Positions 34,793 to 43,675 are shown, numbered from the stretch's first letter. The stretch is DNA of 64,000 bases from Amycolatopsis sp. MtRt-6 (GCF_017308975.1 NZ_JADWPD010000008.1:239148-303147), one strand, 5' to 3'. Notes: generated from the letters alone by a model not told the origin. Program-made: numbers and translations.

Positions 34793-36100
34793 GTGGCGGA
34801 TCTCAACCGGCGGTCGGTGCTCACCGGGGTCGCGGGCGCGGCACTGGCGATGTCCGCGGCTCCCCCGGCGGCCGCCGCGGGGCCGGTGCGCCGGCGGGCG
34901 TTCCGGCTGGGCGTCAACTACACGCCGTCGACGCGCTGGTTCCACATGTGGGAGGACTGGCGCGAGGACGACCTGCGCCGCGACCTCGACGACATCGCCG
35001 CGCTCGGGCTCGACCACCTCCGGCTCATGCTGCTGTGGTCGGCGTTCCAGCCGGAACCCGCCCTGGTGAGCGGCGAAAAGCTCGACCGGCTGCACCGGTT
35101 CCTCGACCTCGCGGACGCGGCCGGGCTGGACGTCGAGGTCACGGTGTTCAACGGCCACATCTCCGCGCGCTACTGGACGCCGAACTGGCTGCAGACGAAG
35201 CCGAAGCCGGTCAACTGGTTCACCGACCCGGCGGCCCTGGACGCGCAGCGGACCCTGTTGACGGCGCTGGCCGAGCGGATCGGGCGGCACCCGCGCTTCC
35301 TGGGTTTCGACCTGTCGAACGAGCCGTACTACTACTGGGACGACTTCGCCGGCCTGTTCGTCACCCAGGCCCAGGCCGACACGTGGGCCCGCACGCTGTG
35401 CGCCCACGCCGAGCAGGTGGCTCCCGGCAAGGAGCACACGGTCGGCTGCGACCGGGCACCGTGGGACAACGGCACGTACTTCACCCGGCCGGGGCTCGCG
35501 GACACGGGCGCCGTGGTGGCGATCCACCCGTGGACGTCGTTCTCCGGCACGCTCAAGACGGACCCGCTCGGCGCGGTCGCGACACACAACGCGGAACGGC
35601 TGATCCAGGTGGCCCAGGCGTACGCGACGGACCCGGCACGCCGCGTCTGGATCCAGGAAGACGGCGCGGCGCCGTCGATCCACTTCAGCGACGCGACCCG
35701 GGCGCAGTACGGCGAATGGCTGTCCCGGTCGATCCGCAACGCGGCCGCCTGCACCGCCACGCTCGGCTTCACCTGGTGGTGCTCCCACGACGTGAACCCG
35801 GCGCTGGTGCCGAACCTGAACCCCCTGGAGTACGACCTCGGGCTGTACACGAACGACCGTCGGCTGAAGCCCGCGGGACAGGCGTTGAAGGCGCTGGTGG
35901 CCGAGTTCGACCGGACCCCGCCCGCACCCCGGCCCCGCACCGCGGCGATCGTCGTTCCGGACCTCTTCCCGACGTGGGGCAACGACCGCTTCTTCAAGCT
36001 GGCGGCGGAGGGGAAGCGGGTCGCGTTCGTGCTGCAGAGCCGCGCTTCGGACGCGAACCACCTGAAGCAGCGGGGCATCACGGAGCTCATCCGGCTGTGA
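34793..36100 (+). CDS. Secreted glycoside hydrolase, GH5-type fold
   Basis: A 435-residue secreted TIM-barrel enzyme. NRRSVLTGVAGAALAMSAAP is a Tat-type leader with the twin arginine, ending in PPAAAAG. The barrel has the acid/base Glu in GFDLSNEP and a second Glu in VWIQEDGAAPS as likely nucleophile. These fit clan GH-A cellulase or mannanase-like enzymes, but the exact polysaccharide is not predictable. GTG 34793 follows GGAGG closely, whereas the ATG at 34727 gives no leader. The end overlaps the convergent oxidase gene by 14 bp. Confidence 0.83.
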   Translation: MADLNRRSVLTGVAGAALAMSAAPPAAAAGPVRRRAFRLGVNYTPSTRWFHMWEDWREDDLRRDLDDIAALGLDHLRLMLLWSAFQPEPALVSGEKLDRLHRFLDLADAAGLDVEVTVFNGHISARYWTPNWLQTKPKPVNWFTDPAALDAQRTLLTALAERIGRHPRFLGFDLSNEPYYYWDDFAGLFVTQAQADTWARTLCAHAEQVAPGKEHTVGCDRAPWDNGTYFTRPGLADTGAVVAIHPWTSFSGTLKTDPLGAVATHNAERLIQVAQAYATDPARRVWIQEDGAAPSIHFSDATRAQYGEWLSRSIRNAAACTATLGFTWWCSHDVNPALVPNLNPLEYDLGLYTNDRRLKPAGQALKALVAEFDRTPPAPRPRTAAIVVPDLFPTWGNDRFFKLAAEGKRVAFVLQSRASDANHLKQRGITELIRL

Positions 36101-36971
36101 CCAGCGCGGCGACGTCGGCCGCGCAGCCCCAGGCCAGCGTGATGCCCGCGCCCCCGTGGCCGTAGCAGTGCACGACGTCCCCCACCCGCTCCAGCCGGAC
36201 CTCGCGCCGGGACGGGCGCAGGCCCACCAGCGACCGCAGCACCTCCGCGCCCGCCAGGCGTGGCTCCAGCTCGCGGCAGCGGCGCAGGATGTCCGCCGTC
36301 ACGGCCGGGTTCGGGTCGGTGTCCGCGCGGCCCGGCTCCTCCGTTCCGCCGCACACCACGTGGCCGCCGTGGGGGATCACGTACGTCACGCCCGGGCCCC
36401 TCTGGTCGACCACGAACTCCGGCAGACCCGGGTCGGTCAGGTGCACGACCTGGCCGCCGACCGGGACCATCGAGCCGTCGCCCGCCAGCCGGCCCGCGCC
36501 GAGGCCGGTCGCGTTGACCACGACGTCCGCGTCGAGGCCCGACAGCGACGTCAGGGGCCGGTACTCGATCCGCACGCCCAGCGAACCCACGCGCGAGAGC
36601 AGCCAGTGCAGGTAGACCGGCGTGTCGACCACCGCCGTCGTGAACTCCACGCGGTCGCCGTCGCGGGCCGGGTTCTCCACCGCCGGGAACCACTGCGGGT
36701 CCGGCTCACCCGCCGCCAGCAGGACACGGCCGCGGCGGAAGCGGACCCCTGGCGCGTCCTGCCCGCGGAACACCGCGAGGCTCGCCGCGGTCCACCGCAC
36801 GACCCGCTCGTCCGGTGAACGCCCGGGCGGGTACAGCACCCCACCGGCCACCGCCGACGTCGATTCCGCCGGCGGGGCCGCCGCCACCACCGTGACGTCG
36901 TGCCCCGCCTCCACCAGCCGGTACGCGCTGCTCAGGCCCACGATCCCGGCCCCGGCGACTGTCACTCGCAT
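36087..36971 (-). CDS. FAD-dependent D-amino-acid oxidase-like protein
   Basis: A 294-residue DAO-family flavoprotein. The N-terminal FAD motif is VTVAGAGIVGLSSAYRLVEAG. The C-terminal signature GLRPSRREVRLER and YGHGGAGITLAWGCA matches D-amino-acid and D-aspartate oxidases, including the conserved arginine that binds the substrate carboxylate. The expected reaction is oxidative deamination of D-amino acids to 2-oxo acids with release of H2O2. The gene is convergent with the GH5 enzyme and divergent from the PAP2 gene. Confidence 0.9.
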   Translation of the reverse strand: MRVTVAGAGIVGLSSAYRLVEAGHDVTVVAAAPPAESTSAVAGGVLYPPGRSPDERVVRWTAASLAVFRGQDAPGVRFRRGRVLLAAGEPDPQWFPAVENPARDGDRVEFTTAVVDTPVYLHWLLSRVGSLGVRIEYRPLTSLSGLDADVVVNATGLGAGRLAGDGSMVPVGGQVVHLTDPGLPEFVVDQRGPGVTYVIPHGGHVVCGGTEEPGRADTDPNPAVTADILRRCRELEPRLAGAEVLRSLVGLRPSRREVRLERVGDVVHCYGHGGAGITLAWGCAADVAALVTAG

Positions 36972-37034
36972 TCCCGCATCGTGGCGCACCCGTGCCACCC
37001 ACCGCCTCCCGGGGCCCCGGCTACCCTCGCGCGG

Positions 37035-37601
37035 GTGAAGACGACCCGGGTGCCCGCCGCGGTCTGCGGCCTGCTCGCGCTGCTGCTGGGCCTGCCGTTC
37101 GCCGGCGGGACCGCGCCCGGCGCCCTCGACGCCGCCGCGGCCGGGGCCGTCGCGCACCTCGGGCCCGGCGTGGTGCGGGCGCTCGTCCTCCCCACCGAGC
37201 CGTACGTGGTGCTCGCGCTGGGCCTGCTCGGCGTCTTCCTGTGCCTGCGCGCCGGACGGCGGTGGGAGGCCGGGGTCGCGCTCACCGCGCCGCTGGTGGC
37301 GATCCTGCTGACGGCCTGGCTGCTGAAACCGCTCTACGACCGGTGGAAGAACGGCACGCTCGTCTACCCGAGCGGCCACACGGTGAGCCTGGTGGCGGTG
37401 CTGACCGTGCTCGTCCTCGTCACGCGCCGGGTCGTCGTGGTCGTGCTGTCCGCGGTCGCGCTGCTCGCCGCGGCCATCGGGCTCGTCGGCATGGGCTACC
37501 ACTACCTCACCGACGTCGCCGGCGGGACGCTGTTCGCCGTCTCGGTCGTGCTGTTCAGCTGGCCGGCACGGCGTCCCGCGCCAGCGCCGTCAACCGGCTG
37601 A
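37035..37601 (+). CDS. PAP2 family phosphatase
   Basis: A 188-residue membrane phosphatase with about five hydrophobic helices. The PAP2 motifs appear as KPLYDRWKNG, YPSGHT and GMGYHYLTDVAGG, containing the catalytic histidines. It may dephosphorylate phosphatidic acid or a polyprenyl pyrophosphate at the outer face of the membrane. GTG 37035 is used. The 3' end overlaps zapE on the opposite strand by 47 bp. Confidence 0.88.
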   Translation: MKTTRVPAAVCGLLALLLGLPFAGGTAPGALDAAAAGAVAHLGPGVVRALVLPTEPYVVLALGLLGVFLCLRAGRRWEAGVALTAPLVAILLTAWLLKPLYDRWKNGTLVYPSGHTVSLVAVLTVLVLVTRRVVVVVLSAVALLAAAIGLVGMGYHYLTDVAGGTLFAVSVVLFSWPARRPAPAPSTG

Positions 37602-38574
37602 CCGCGCGCAGGTACTTCTTGCGGTAGCCGCCGTTCACCATCTCCTCGGTGAACAGCGACGGCAGCGGCTCGCCCGACACGACCAGCGGGATGGCCCGGT
37701 CGTAGAGCCGGTCGGCGAAGGCGACCAGGCGCAGCGCCACGTTCTGGTCCGGCGCCGGGTGGATGCCGCGCAGGTGCACGCGGGTGACGTCGTCGAGCAG
37801 CCGCCCGTAGCGCGACGGGTGCAGCTCCGCCAGGTGCGCGCACAGCGCGTCGAAGTCGTCCACAGTGGACCCTTCGTGCGCGGCGGCCGACGACTCCAGC
37901 TCCGCCGGCGTGACCGGCGGCGGCGCGTCCGGCAGGCCGCGGTGGCGGTAGTCCGGGCCGTCGACGCGGACCACGCCGAAGCGGGCCGACAGCGTCTGGA
38001 TCTCGCGCAGGAAGTCCTCGGCCGCGAACCGGCCCTCGCCCAGCTTCTCCGGCAGGGTGTTCGACGTCGCCGCGACGAACACGCCGGCGTTCATCAGCTC
38101 CTGCAGCAGCCGGGTGACGAGCGTGGTGTCGCCCGGGTCGTCCAGCTCGAACTCGTCGATGGCCAGGATCCGGTGCGCCGAGAGCCGCCGGACGGCCTCG
38201 GCGAAGCCCAGCGCGCCGACCAGGTGGGTCAGCTCGACGAACGTGCCGTACGCCTTGGGCGACGGCACCGCGTGCCACGTCGAGGCGAGCAGGTGGGTCT
38301 TGCCGACGCCGAACCCGCCGTCGAGGTAGAGCCCCATCGGCCCGGCCGGCTCGGCGGAACCGCCGAAGAGCTTGAAGCGCTTCTTCTCCTTGCGCACCCC
38401 GACCTTGGCGGCGAACGCCGAGCACGCCTCGACCGCGGCGGCCTGGCTCGGCTCGTCCGGGTTCGGGAGGTACGTCTCGAACCGGACGGCGCCGAAGCGC
38501 GGCGGCGGCACCAGCGCGCCGATCAGCTCGTCGGCGGACAGCTCGGGGCGGCGGCCGGTCAGGTGCGCGGGCAT
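37555..38574 (-). CDS. zapE: Cell division protein ZapE (AFG1-like ATPase)
   Basis: A 339-residue P-loop ATPase. Walker A is GLYLDGGFGVGKTHLLAS, Walker B is ILAIDEFELDDPGDT, and the family signature TSNTLPEKLGEGRFAAEDFLREI follows. In proteobacteria ZapE acts on the Z ring during division; the role in actinobacteria is less clear. ATG 38574 (MPAHLTGRRP) is preferred over ATG 38643. It is divergent from the RibD-like gene. Confidence 0.9.
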   Translation of the reverse strand: MPAHLTGRRPELSADELIGALVPPPRFGAVRFETYLPNPDEPSQAAAVEACSAFAAKVGVRKEKKRFKLFGGSAEPAGPMGLYLDGGFGVGKTHLLASTWHAVPSPKAYGTFVELTHLVGALGFAEAVRRLSAHRILAIDEFELDDPGDTTLVTRLLQELMNAGVFVAATSNTLPEKLGEGRFAAEDFLREIQTLSARFGVVRVDGPDYRHRGLPDAPPPVTPAELESSAAAHEGSTVDDFDALCAHLAELHPSRYGRLLDDVTRVHLRGIHPAPDQNVALRLVAFADRLYDRAIPLVVSGEPLPSLFTEEMVNGGYRKKYLRAVSRLTALARDAVPAS

Positions 38575-38663
38575 GGTCGCAGAGCCTATCGGCGTCACGC
38601 ATGCCGCTGAGCGGGCATATCCCCCGGTAGAGACGTGCTTCACGTCCGTGCTGGGATGATCAC

Positions 38664-39404
38664 GTGCGGAGCGTGTGGCCCGAAGCGACGGGCGAACTGA
38701 CCGGTGCAGACCTCGAGGCGATCTACGCCTACCCCGAGGACCTGGACCGCCCCTGGGTGCAGGTCAACTTCGTCGCGTCCGCGGACGGCGCCGTCGAGAT
38801 CGACACCACCTCGGCGGGGCTGTCGCACGCCGCCGACCGCCGGGTCTTCCTGCTCGGCCGCGACCTGGCCGACGTCGTCCTGGTGGGCGCGGGGACCGTC
38901 CGCGCCGAGAACTACCGCGGGGTCGTCCCGGGCGCGAAACGCCTGGAGCGCCGTCGCCGCCTCGGGTTCACCGGTGTCCCGCCGATCGCCGTCGTGACGC
39001 GCACCGCCGACCTGGACCCCGCTTCCCGGCTGTTCACCGAGACCGCCGTGGCCCCGATCGTGGTCACCACGGACGCGGCCGACACGAGCGCGCTCGAAGC
39101 CGCCGGGGCCGAGGTGCTGCGGGCCGGCGCCGAAGACGTCGACCTCGCGCGCGCCCTCGACCTGCTGGCCGCCCGCGGCCTGCGCCGGATCGCCTGCGAA
39201 GGCGGCCCCGGCCTGTTCGCCCGGCTGATCGCCGCCGATCGCGTCGACCAGCTGTGCCTGACCGTCGCGCCGCTGCTGGTAGCCGGGACCGCGGGCCGGA
39301 TCGCCGCGGGCGCCGCGCCCGCCGTCCCGCGCCGGCTCGCCCTCGCGTCGATCCTCGTCGAGGACGGCTTCACGTTCCTGCGCTACCGCCGGGACGCCGG
39401 GTGA
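38664..39404 (+). CDS. RibD C-terminal-type pyrimidine reductase family protein
   Basis: A 246-residue dihydrofolate-reductase-like fold. It has RPWVQVNFVASADGAVEI, VLVGAGTVRAENY and IACEGGPGLFARLI, matching the reductase half of RibD. No deaminase domain is present. Related stand-alone proteins occur widely in actinobacteria and may or may not act in riboflavin synthesis. The stop overlaps the GTG start of the ECF sigma gene by 4 bp, which makes it the first gene of the Asp23 operon. Confidence 0.88.
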   Translation: MRSVWPEATGELTGADLEAIYAYPEDLDRPWVQVNFVASADGAVEIDTTSAGLSHAADRRVFLLGRDLADVVLVGAGTVRAENYRGVVPGAKRLERRRRLGFTGVPPIAVVTRTADLDPASRLFTETAVAPIVVTTDAADTSALEAAGAEVLRAGAEDVDLARALDLLAARGLRRIACEGGPGLFARLIAADRVDQLCLTVAPLLVAGTAGRIAAGAAPAVPRRLALASILVEDGFTFLRYRRDAG

Positions 39405-39949
39405 ACGACGACCTCCTCGTCCGGGCCGCGCGCGGCGACGAGACCGCGTTCGGCGCGCTGGTGCGGGAGCACACGCCCCGGATGTACCGGGTCGCGCTGC
39501 GGATCACCGGCAGCCCGGCCGAGGCCGAGGACGTCGTGCAGGACGCGTGGCTCGCCGCGTGGCGGTCGCTGTCCGGGTTCCGGCAGGAGTCGGCGGTGTC
39601 GACGTGGCTCTACCGCGTCGTCACCAACAGCGCGCTGGCCGTGCTGCGCCGCCACCGCCCGACGGTCTCGCTCGACGACCCCGCCCCGCAGTCCACTGTG
39701 GACAGCGCACTGCTCGCCGCGGCGGTGCCCGGCCCCGAAGGCCGGGTCGTGCGGGCCGAAGAGGTCGACACCGTGCTGCGGGCGGTCGGCAGGCTGGAGC
39801 TGTCCCAGCGGGTGCCGCTCGTGCTGCGCGAGCTGGAGGGCCTGAGTTACGAAGAGGTCGCCGAAGTGCTCGACGTGAACGTCGGCGCCTTGCGTTCCCG
39901 GCTGCACCGGGCCAGGGTGGCGCTGCTCGCCGAGTTGAGGGAACGGTGA
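39401..39949 (+). CDS. ECF RNA polymerase sigma factor
   Basis: A 182-residue ECF sigma factor. Region 2 includes GDETAFGALVREHTPRMYRVALRITG and AEDVVQDAWLAAWRSLSGF; region 4 includes QRVPLVLRELEGLSYEEVAEVLDVNVGALRSRLHRAR. The regions are joined by a short linker. GTG 39401 overlaps the RibD-like stop, and its TGA overlaps the ATG of the next gene. No zinc-type anti-sigma factor is adjacent, so control may run through the Asp23-like proteins that follow. It probably directs this envelope operon. Confidence 0.92.
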   Translation: MNDDLLVRAARGDETAFGALVREHTPRMYRVALRITGSPAEAEDVVQDAWLAAWRSLSGFRQESAVSTWLYRVVTNSALAVLRRHRPTVSLDDPAPQSTVDSALLAAAVPGPEGRVVRAEEVDTVLRAVGRLELSQRVPLVLRELEGLSYEEVAEVLDVNVGALRSRLHRARVALLAELRER

Positions 39950-40350
39950 TGGCCGAGACCGAGGATCCCGAGTCCGACCCCCGCTGGGACGCCGTGCGCC
40001 GGGCGGCCGCGCACCGGGTGCCGACCCCGCCCGGCCTGGTCGAACGCGTGCTGCGGGCGGTCGCGCGCGGCCGCCGGACGGCGGTCGACGTGCCCGGTGA
40101 GGCGGGCCGCCCGCGCGTCACCGGCGACGTCGCCGACCGGCTGGCCCGGACGGTCGCGGCCGACGGCCTGCGGGTCTCGGCCGTCGCGGTCGAGGACGAC
40201 GTCGTGCAGGTGCTGGTGTCGGTCCGGTTCGGCATCGTGGCCGGCGAAGCCGCCGAAGCGTTCCGTCGGGAGCTGACCGCCGAGCTGACCCGGCAGCTGG
40301 GTGTCGCCTGCGCGGTGGACGTGCACGTCGTGGACGTCCACCCGGGGTGA
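39949..40350 (+). CDS. Asp23-like domain protein following the sigma factor
   Basis: A 133-residue soluble protein with an arginine-rich N-terminus (about 1-45) and a C-terminal alpha/beta domain (about 50-133) whose pattern, TGDVADRLARTVAADGLRV then VQVLVSVRFGIVAGE, resembles Asp23/Gls24. It lacks a membrane segment. Its position, with its ATG overlapping the sigma stop, is that expected for a sigma-factor regulator, but no anti-sigma motif can be shown. The function is unknown. Confidence 0.7.
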   Translation: MAETEDPESDPRWDAVRRAAAHRVPTPPGLVERVLRAVARGRRTAVDVPGEAGRPRVTGDVADRLARTVAADGLRVSAVAVEDDVVQVLVSVRFGIVAGEAAEAFRRELTAELTRQLGVACAVDVHVVDVHPG

Positions 40351-40437
40351 AGATTCCCCCGATCGGGCGACATTGCGTGAGGGTGGTGCGCGCCCGGGCA
40401 TCGTAAGGGCGAGAACAGCCGAGAGGAGCCCGCACGC

Positions 40438-40875
40438 ATGCACCCGGAACGGACCGAGAGCCCCGGCACGGTCACCCCGCTCAACGAAGAGGGCGCGGCC
40501 GGCCGCACCACGATTTCCTCGCTGGTCGTGCAGAAGGTGGCCGGCCTCGCCACCCGCGAAGTCGCCGGCGTCCACACGCTGGGCGGCGGCGGGGTGTCCC
40601 GCGCGATCGGCGCGCTCCGCGAGCGCATCCCCGGCTCCGGCACGGTCACCACCACCGGCGTCTCGGTGGAGGTCGGCGAGAAGCAGACGGCGATCGACCT
40701 CGACGTGGTCGTCGAGTACGGCGCCCGCATCACCGACGTCGCCCGCGCGATCCGGCGCAACGTGATCACGGCGGTCGAGCAGATCACCGGGCTCGAGGTG
40801 ATCGAGGTGAACATCGCGGTCAACGACATCTTCCTGCCGGGCGAGGAAGAGCCCGAGTCCACGCGCGTGGAATGA
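40438..40875 (+). CDS. Asp23/Gls24 family envelope stress protein
   Basis: A 145-residue protein with the Asp23 core: GRTTISSLVVQKVAGLATREVAGVHTLG, then VSVEVGEKQTAIDLDVVVEYGARITDVARAIRRNVITAVEQITGLEVIEVNIAVNDI. In firmicutes Asp23 is a very abundant protein tethered to the membrane by AmaP. A GAGAGGAG-type ribosome site precedes the ATG. Downstream lie a small membrane protein, another Asp23 copy and AmaP, forming one operon. Confidence 0.93.
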   Translation: MHPERTESPGTVTPLNEEGAAGRTTISSLVVQKVAGLATREVAGVHTLGGGGVSRAIGALRERIPGSGTVTTTGVSVEVGEKQTAIDLDVVVEYGARITDVARAIRRNVITAVEQITGLEVIEVNIAVNDIFLPGEEEPESTRVE

Positions 40876-40915
40876 AGGCCCGCGGCAGTTTCCCCGTCCC
40901 GTCCAAGGAGGACAT

Positions 40916-41092
40916 GTGAACGCAACGCAGACCGGGCTCCTGGCCGGGCTGATCCTCGGCCTCGCCGCCACCCAGGGTTTCACCGCGTTCCTGGTGACGC
41001 TGGCCGTCGGCGTCATCGGGCTGGTCGCCGGCCGGGTCCTCGACGGCGAGCTCGACCTCGGCGAGCTGTTCGGCAAGGGCCGCGACAAGTGA
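40916..41092 (+). CDS. Small membrane protein of the Asp23 operon (DUF2273-like)
   Basis: A 58-residue protein starting at GTG 40916 after a strong CAAGGAGGAC ribosome site. It has two short hydrophobic stretches (LLAGLILGLAATQGFTAFLV and VTLAVGVIGLVAGRVL) and an acidic C-terminus ending ELFGKGRDK. The ATG at 40914 is immediately followed by a stop, which rules it out. Small proteins of this kind accompany Asp23 in many actinobacteria and firmicutes. The next Asp23 gene overlaps it by 4 bp. Confidence 0.85.
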   Translation: MNATQTGLLAGLILGLAATQGFTAFLVTLAVGVIGLVAGRVLDGELDLGELFGKGRDK

Positions 41093-41433
41093 GCCCCGCC
41101 CTGCCGCGGGAGCTCGCCGAACCCGCCGAGCGCGGCACCCTCACCATCGCGCACGCGGTGGTCCGCAAGGTCGCCCAGCACGCGGCCGGCCAGGTCCCCG
41201 GTACCGCCCGCGACGGCAAGAGGGCACCGAAGGCCAAGGTCGGCGGCCACGACAACGACGTCGACCTCGCCCTCGACCTGGCCCTGCGCTACCCGGCGGC
41301 GGTCCGCGCGGTCGTCGGCGACGTGCGGGCCAAGGTGGCCGAAGAGGTCGAGGGCATCACCGGCTACCGCGTGCGGACCCTGGCCGTGACGGTGTCCGCG
41401 CTGGTGCCGGACGTGCCGCCGAGGGTGCGGTAG
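41089..41433 (+). CDS. Asp23/Gls24 family protein, shorter paralog
   Basis: A 114-residue Asp23-like protein: GTLTIAHAVVRKVAQHAAGQVPGT, then VDLALDLALRYPAAVRAVVGDVRAKVAEEVEGITGYRVRTLAVTVSAL in parts. It lacks the acidic C-terminal tail of the longer copy. GTG 41089 overlaps the preceding small gene by 4 bp. Having two Asp23 paralogs beside the AmaP-like anchor suggests a mixed polymer, which is inference. Confidence 0.88.
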   Translation: MSPALPRELAEPAERGTLTIAHAVVRKVAQHAAGQVPGTARDGKRAPKAKVGGHDNDVDLALDLALRYPAAVRAVVGDVRAKVAEEVEGITGYRVRTLAVTVSALVPDVPPRVR

Positions 41434-41435
41434 CC

Positions 41436-41972
41436 GTGCGCCCGTTCGTCCGCATCCTCGCCACCCTGCTCGGCCTGGCCTTCGCGGCGGCCGGGGCGCT
41501 GCTCGCCCTGGAAGTCGGCTGGCACTGGTGGCGCCCGGGTTCGGCGCCGCTGCTGGTGCCGTGGCCGCGCTGGCAGGCCGAGCTGGCGGCCCTGGGCTGG
41601 GACGCCTCCGCGGTGCGCGTCGCCGCCGGGGTGGTGGCCGCCGCGGGCCTGGTCCTGGTGGGCTGCGCGCTCGCCGCCGGCAACCGCGCGGTGCGGCTGA
41701 CCGACCCGGCCGACGAGGTGAGCGTCTCGACGTCACCGCGGTCGCTGGCCCGGCTGGTCGGCCTGACCGTGCGCGCGCAGGACAACGTCGCGGGCGCGTC
41801 GGTCACCGCGAGCGCCCGCCGCATCCGTGTCCGCGCGAAGAGCACGCTCGAGACGGAGGGCGAGCTGCGGCCGCGCCTGCTGGCGACGGTGTCGGCGCTG
41901 CTCGACGAGATCCCGCTCGTGCGGCGGCCGAAGGTGACGGTCGTCGTCGACTCGCCGAAGGACCGCCGATGA
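41436..41972 (+). CDS. DUF6286-like membrane protein of the Asp23 operon
   Basis: A 178-residue protein with two N-terminal helices (about 8-28 and 62-82) and a C-terminal soluble domain (about 90-178) containing VGLTVRAQDNVAGASVTASARRIRV, similar in pattern to Asp23. It probably anchors or caps the Asp23 layer at the membrane. Its TGA overlaps the next ATG by 4 bp. The DUF assignment is from memory of actinobacterial operons and is tentative. Confidence 0.75.
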   Translation: MRPFVRILATLLGLAFAAAGALLALEVGWHWWRPGSAPLLVPWPRWQAELAALGWDASAVRVAAGVVAAAGLVLVGCALAAGNRAVRLTDPADEVSVSTSPRSLARLVGLTVRAQDNVAGASVTASARRIRVRAKSTLETEGELRPRLLATVSALLDEIPLVRRPKVTVVVDSPKDRR

Positions 41973-42568
41973 GCAAGACGGCCGCCGCCAAGGCACTTTC
42001 CCGGTCCTACACCGGCGAACGCACCCTGACGTTCCTGATCGGCCTGCCGGCGTTCGCGGGCGGCACGCTGGCGCTGGTGGCCGGCCTCGGCGGGCTCGGC
42101 GAGTTCCGCGGCCGCCGCCCGCTGCTGGACCCGATCGCGGTGGACTGGCTCGGCACGCACGCGACCCCCGCACGCATCGCCGCGCTCGTCCTCGGAGTGC
42201 TGCTGTTCGTGCTCGGGCTGCGGTGGGCCCTGCGCTCGCTGCGCCCGGAACCCCGCCCGGACCTGGACCTCGACCGCACGGAGGGAGCCGAGCTGGTGGT
42301 GACGGCGGCCGCGGTCGCCGGCGCGGTCCAGGCGGACGCGGAGCAGCTCGACGGCGTCAGCCGGGCCCGCGTCCGCGCGGTCGGCTCGCGCACGTCTCCG
42401 GCGTTGCGCGTCACGCTGTGGCTGCGCGAAGGCACGGACCTGAAGGCGGTGTGGGCGGACCTCGACGCGCGGGTGCTGACCAGGGCCCGGGACTCGCTCG
42501 GCCTGGATTCGCTGCCGACGGCCGTCCGCCTGGAACTCGACACGGCCCCGGCGAAACGCGTGCGCTGA
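41969..42568 (+). CDS. AmaP-like alkaline shock membrane anchor protein
   Basis: A 199-residue protein with two hydrophobic segments (about 22-42 and 68-88, LVLGVLLFVLGLRWAL) followed by a C-terminal alpha/beta domain with ELVVTAAAVAGAVQADAEQLDGVSRARV. This layout matches AmaP, the membrane anchor for Asp23. It is the last gene of the operon, and ligC follows 27 bp downstream and is probably separate. Confidence 0.82.
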   Translation: MSKTAAAKALSRSYTGERTLTFLIGLPAFAGGTLALVAGLGGLGEFRGRRPLLDPIAVDWLGTHATPARIAALVLGVLLFVLGLRWALRSLRPEPRPDLDLDRTEGAELVVTAAAVAGAVQADAEQLDGVSRARVRAVGSRTSPALRVTLWLREGTDLKAVWADLDARVLTRARDSLGLDSLPTAVRLELDTAPAKRVR

Positions 42569-42595
42569 GCCGGCGTTTTCCGCAGAATGCGGGGC

Positions 42596-43675
42596 ATGCC
42601 CCTCCCGCTGCAGCCGCCGCTGAAGCCGATGCTCGCCAAGCCCGCCAAGGCCATCCCCGACTCCGGCGGCCTGCTCTTCGAGCCCAAGTGGGACGGCTTC
42701 CGCTGCATCGTCTTCCGCGACGGCGACGAGCTGTACCTGCAGTCGCGCGCCGAAAAACCGCTCAACCGGTACTTCCCGGAGACCGTCGCGCGGCTGCTCG
42801 ACATCCTGCCGCCGCGGGTCGTGCTCGACGGGGAGCTCGTCGTCGCGCGGGAGGGGCGGCTCAACTTCGACGCCCTCACCGAACGCATCCACCCCGCCGA
42901 AAGCCGGATCACGCTGCTGGCCGCCGAACAGCCCGCCGAGTTCGTCGCCTTCGACGTCCTGGCCCTCGACGACGGCTCCCTGCTCGACGAGCCGACGTCC
43001 GTGCGCCGCGAACGGCTCACCGAGCTGGCCGGCGACCGCTTCCCGCTGACCCCGGCCACCACCGACCCGGACACCGCCCGGCACTGGTTCGAGCTGTTCG
43101 AAGGCGCCGGTCTCGACGGCGTCATCGGCAAACCCCTCGACGAGCCCTACACCCCCGGCAAGCGCGTGATGGTCAAGTACAAGCACCTGCGCACCGCCGA
43201 CTGCGTGCTCGCCGGCCTGCGCTGGCACGTCGACGGCGGCCCCGGCGAACTCGTCGGGTCCTTCCTGCTCGGCCTGCACGACGAAAAGGGTGTGCTGCAC
43301 CACGTCGGCACCGTGGGGTCGTTCCCGAAGGATCGCCGTCGCGAGCTCGCCGAAGAGCTGGCGCCGCTGGTCACCGACGGCGAAGACCACCCGTGGGGCG
43401 GCCGGGCCACCGGCGAGGCCCAGCGCATCCCCGGCGGCATCACCCGCTGGCGCGCCACCGAGCACGAATGGGTGCCGCTGCGGCCCGAGCGCGTCGTCGA
43501 GGTCGCCTACGAGAACACCGAAGGCGGCATGCCGTCGCGGTTCCGGCACAACGCGCGGTTCGTGCGGTGGCGGCCCGACCGCGAGCCCGCGTCGTGCGAC
43601 TACAGCCAGCTCGACGAGCCGGCCCGCTACGACCTCGACGCCGTCTTCCGCGGCCAGGTGGTGCGGACCCGCTAA
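42596..43675 (+). CDS. ligC: ATP-dependent DNA ligase LigC
   Basis: A 359-residue ligase. The adenylation lysine is in motif I FEPKWDGFR, motif III is EFVAFDVLALD, motif IV is LDGVIGKPLDEPY and motif V is VMVKYKHLRTADCVL; an OB domain ends the protein. It closely resembles mycobacterial LigC (Rv3731). It seals nicks in short-patch or backup repair. ATG 42596 (MPLPLQPPLKPMLAK) is preferred to ATG 42587. No Ku gene is present here, but a PolD-type primase/polymerase lies 12 kb downstream. Confidence 0.93.
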   Translation: MPLPLQPPLKPMLAKPAKAIPDSGGLLFEPKWDGFRCIVFRDGDELYLQSRAEKPLNRYFPETVARLLDILPPRVVLDGELVVAREGRLNFDALTERIHPAESRITLLAAEQPAEFVAFDVLALDDGSLLDEPTSVRRERLTELAGDRFPLTPATTDPDTARHWFELFEGAGLDGVIGKPLDEPYTPGKRVMVKYKHLRTADCVLAGLRWHVDGGPGELVGSFLLGLHDEKGVLHHVGTVGSFPKDRRRELAEELAPLVTDGEDHPWGGRATGEAQRIPGGITRWRATEHEWVPLRPERVVEVAYENTEGGMPSRFRHNARFVRWRPDREPASCDYSQLDEPARYDLDAVFRGQVVRTR

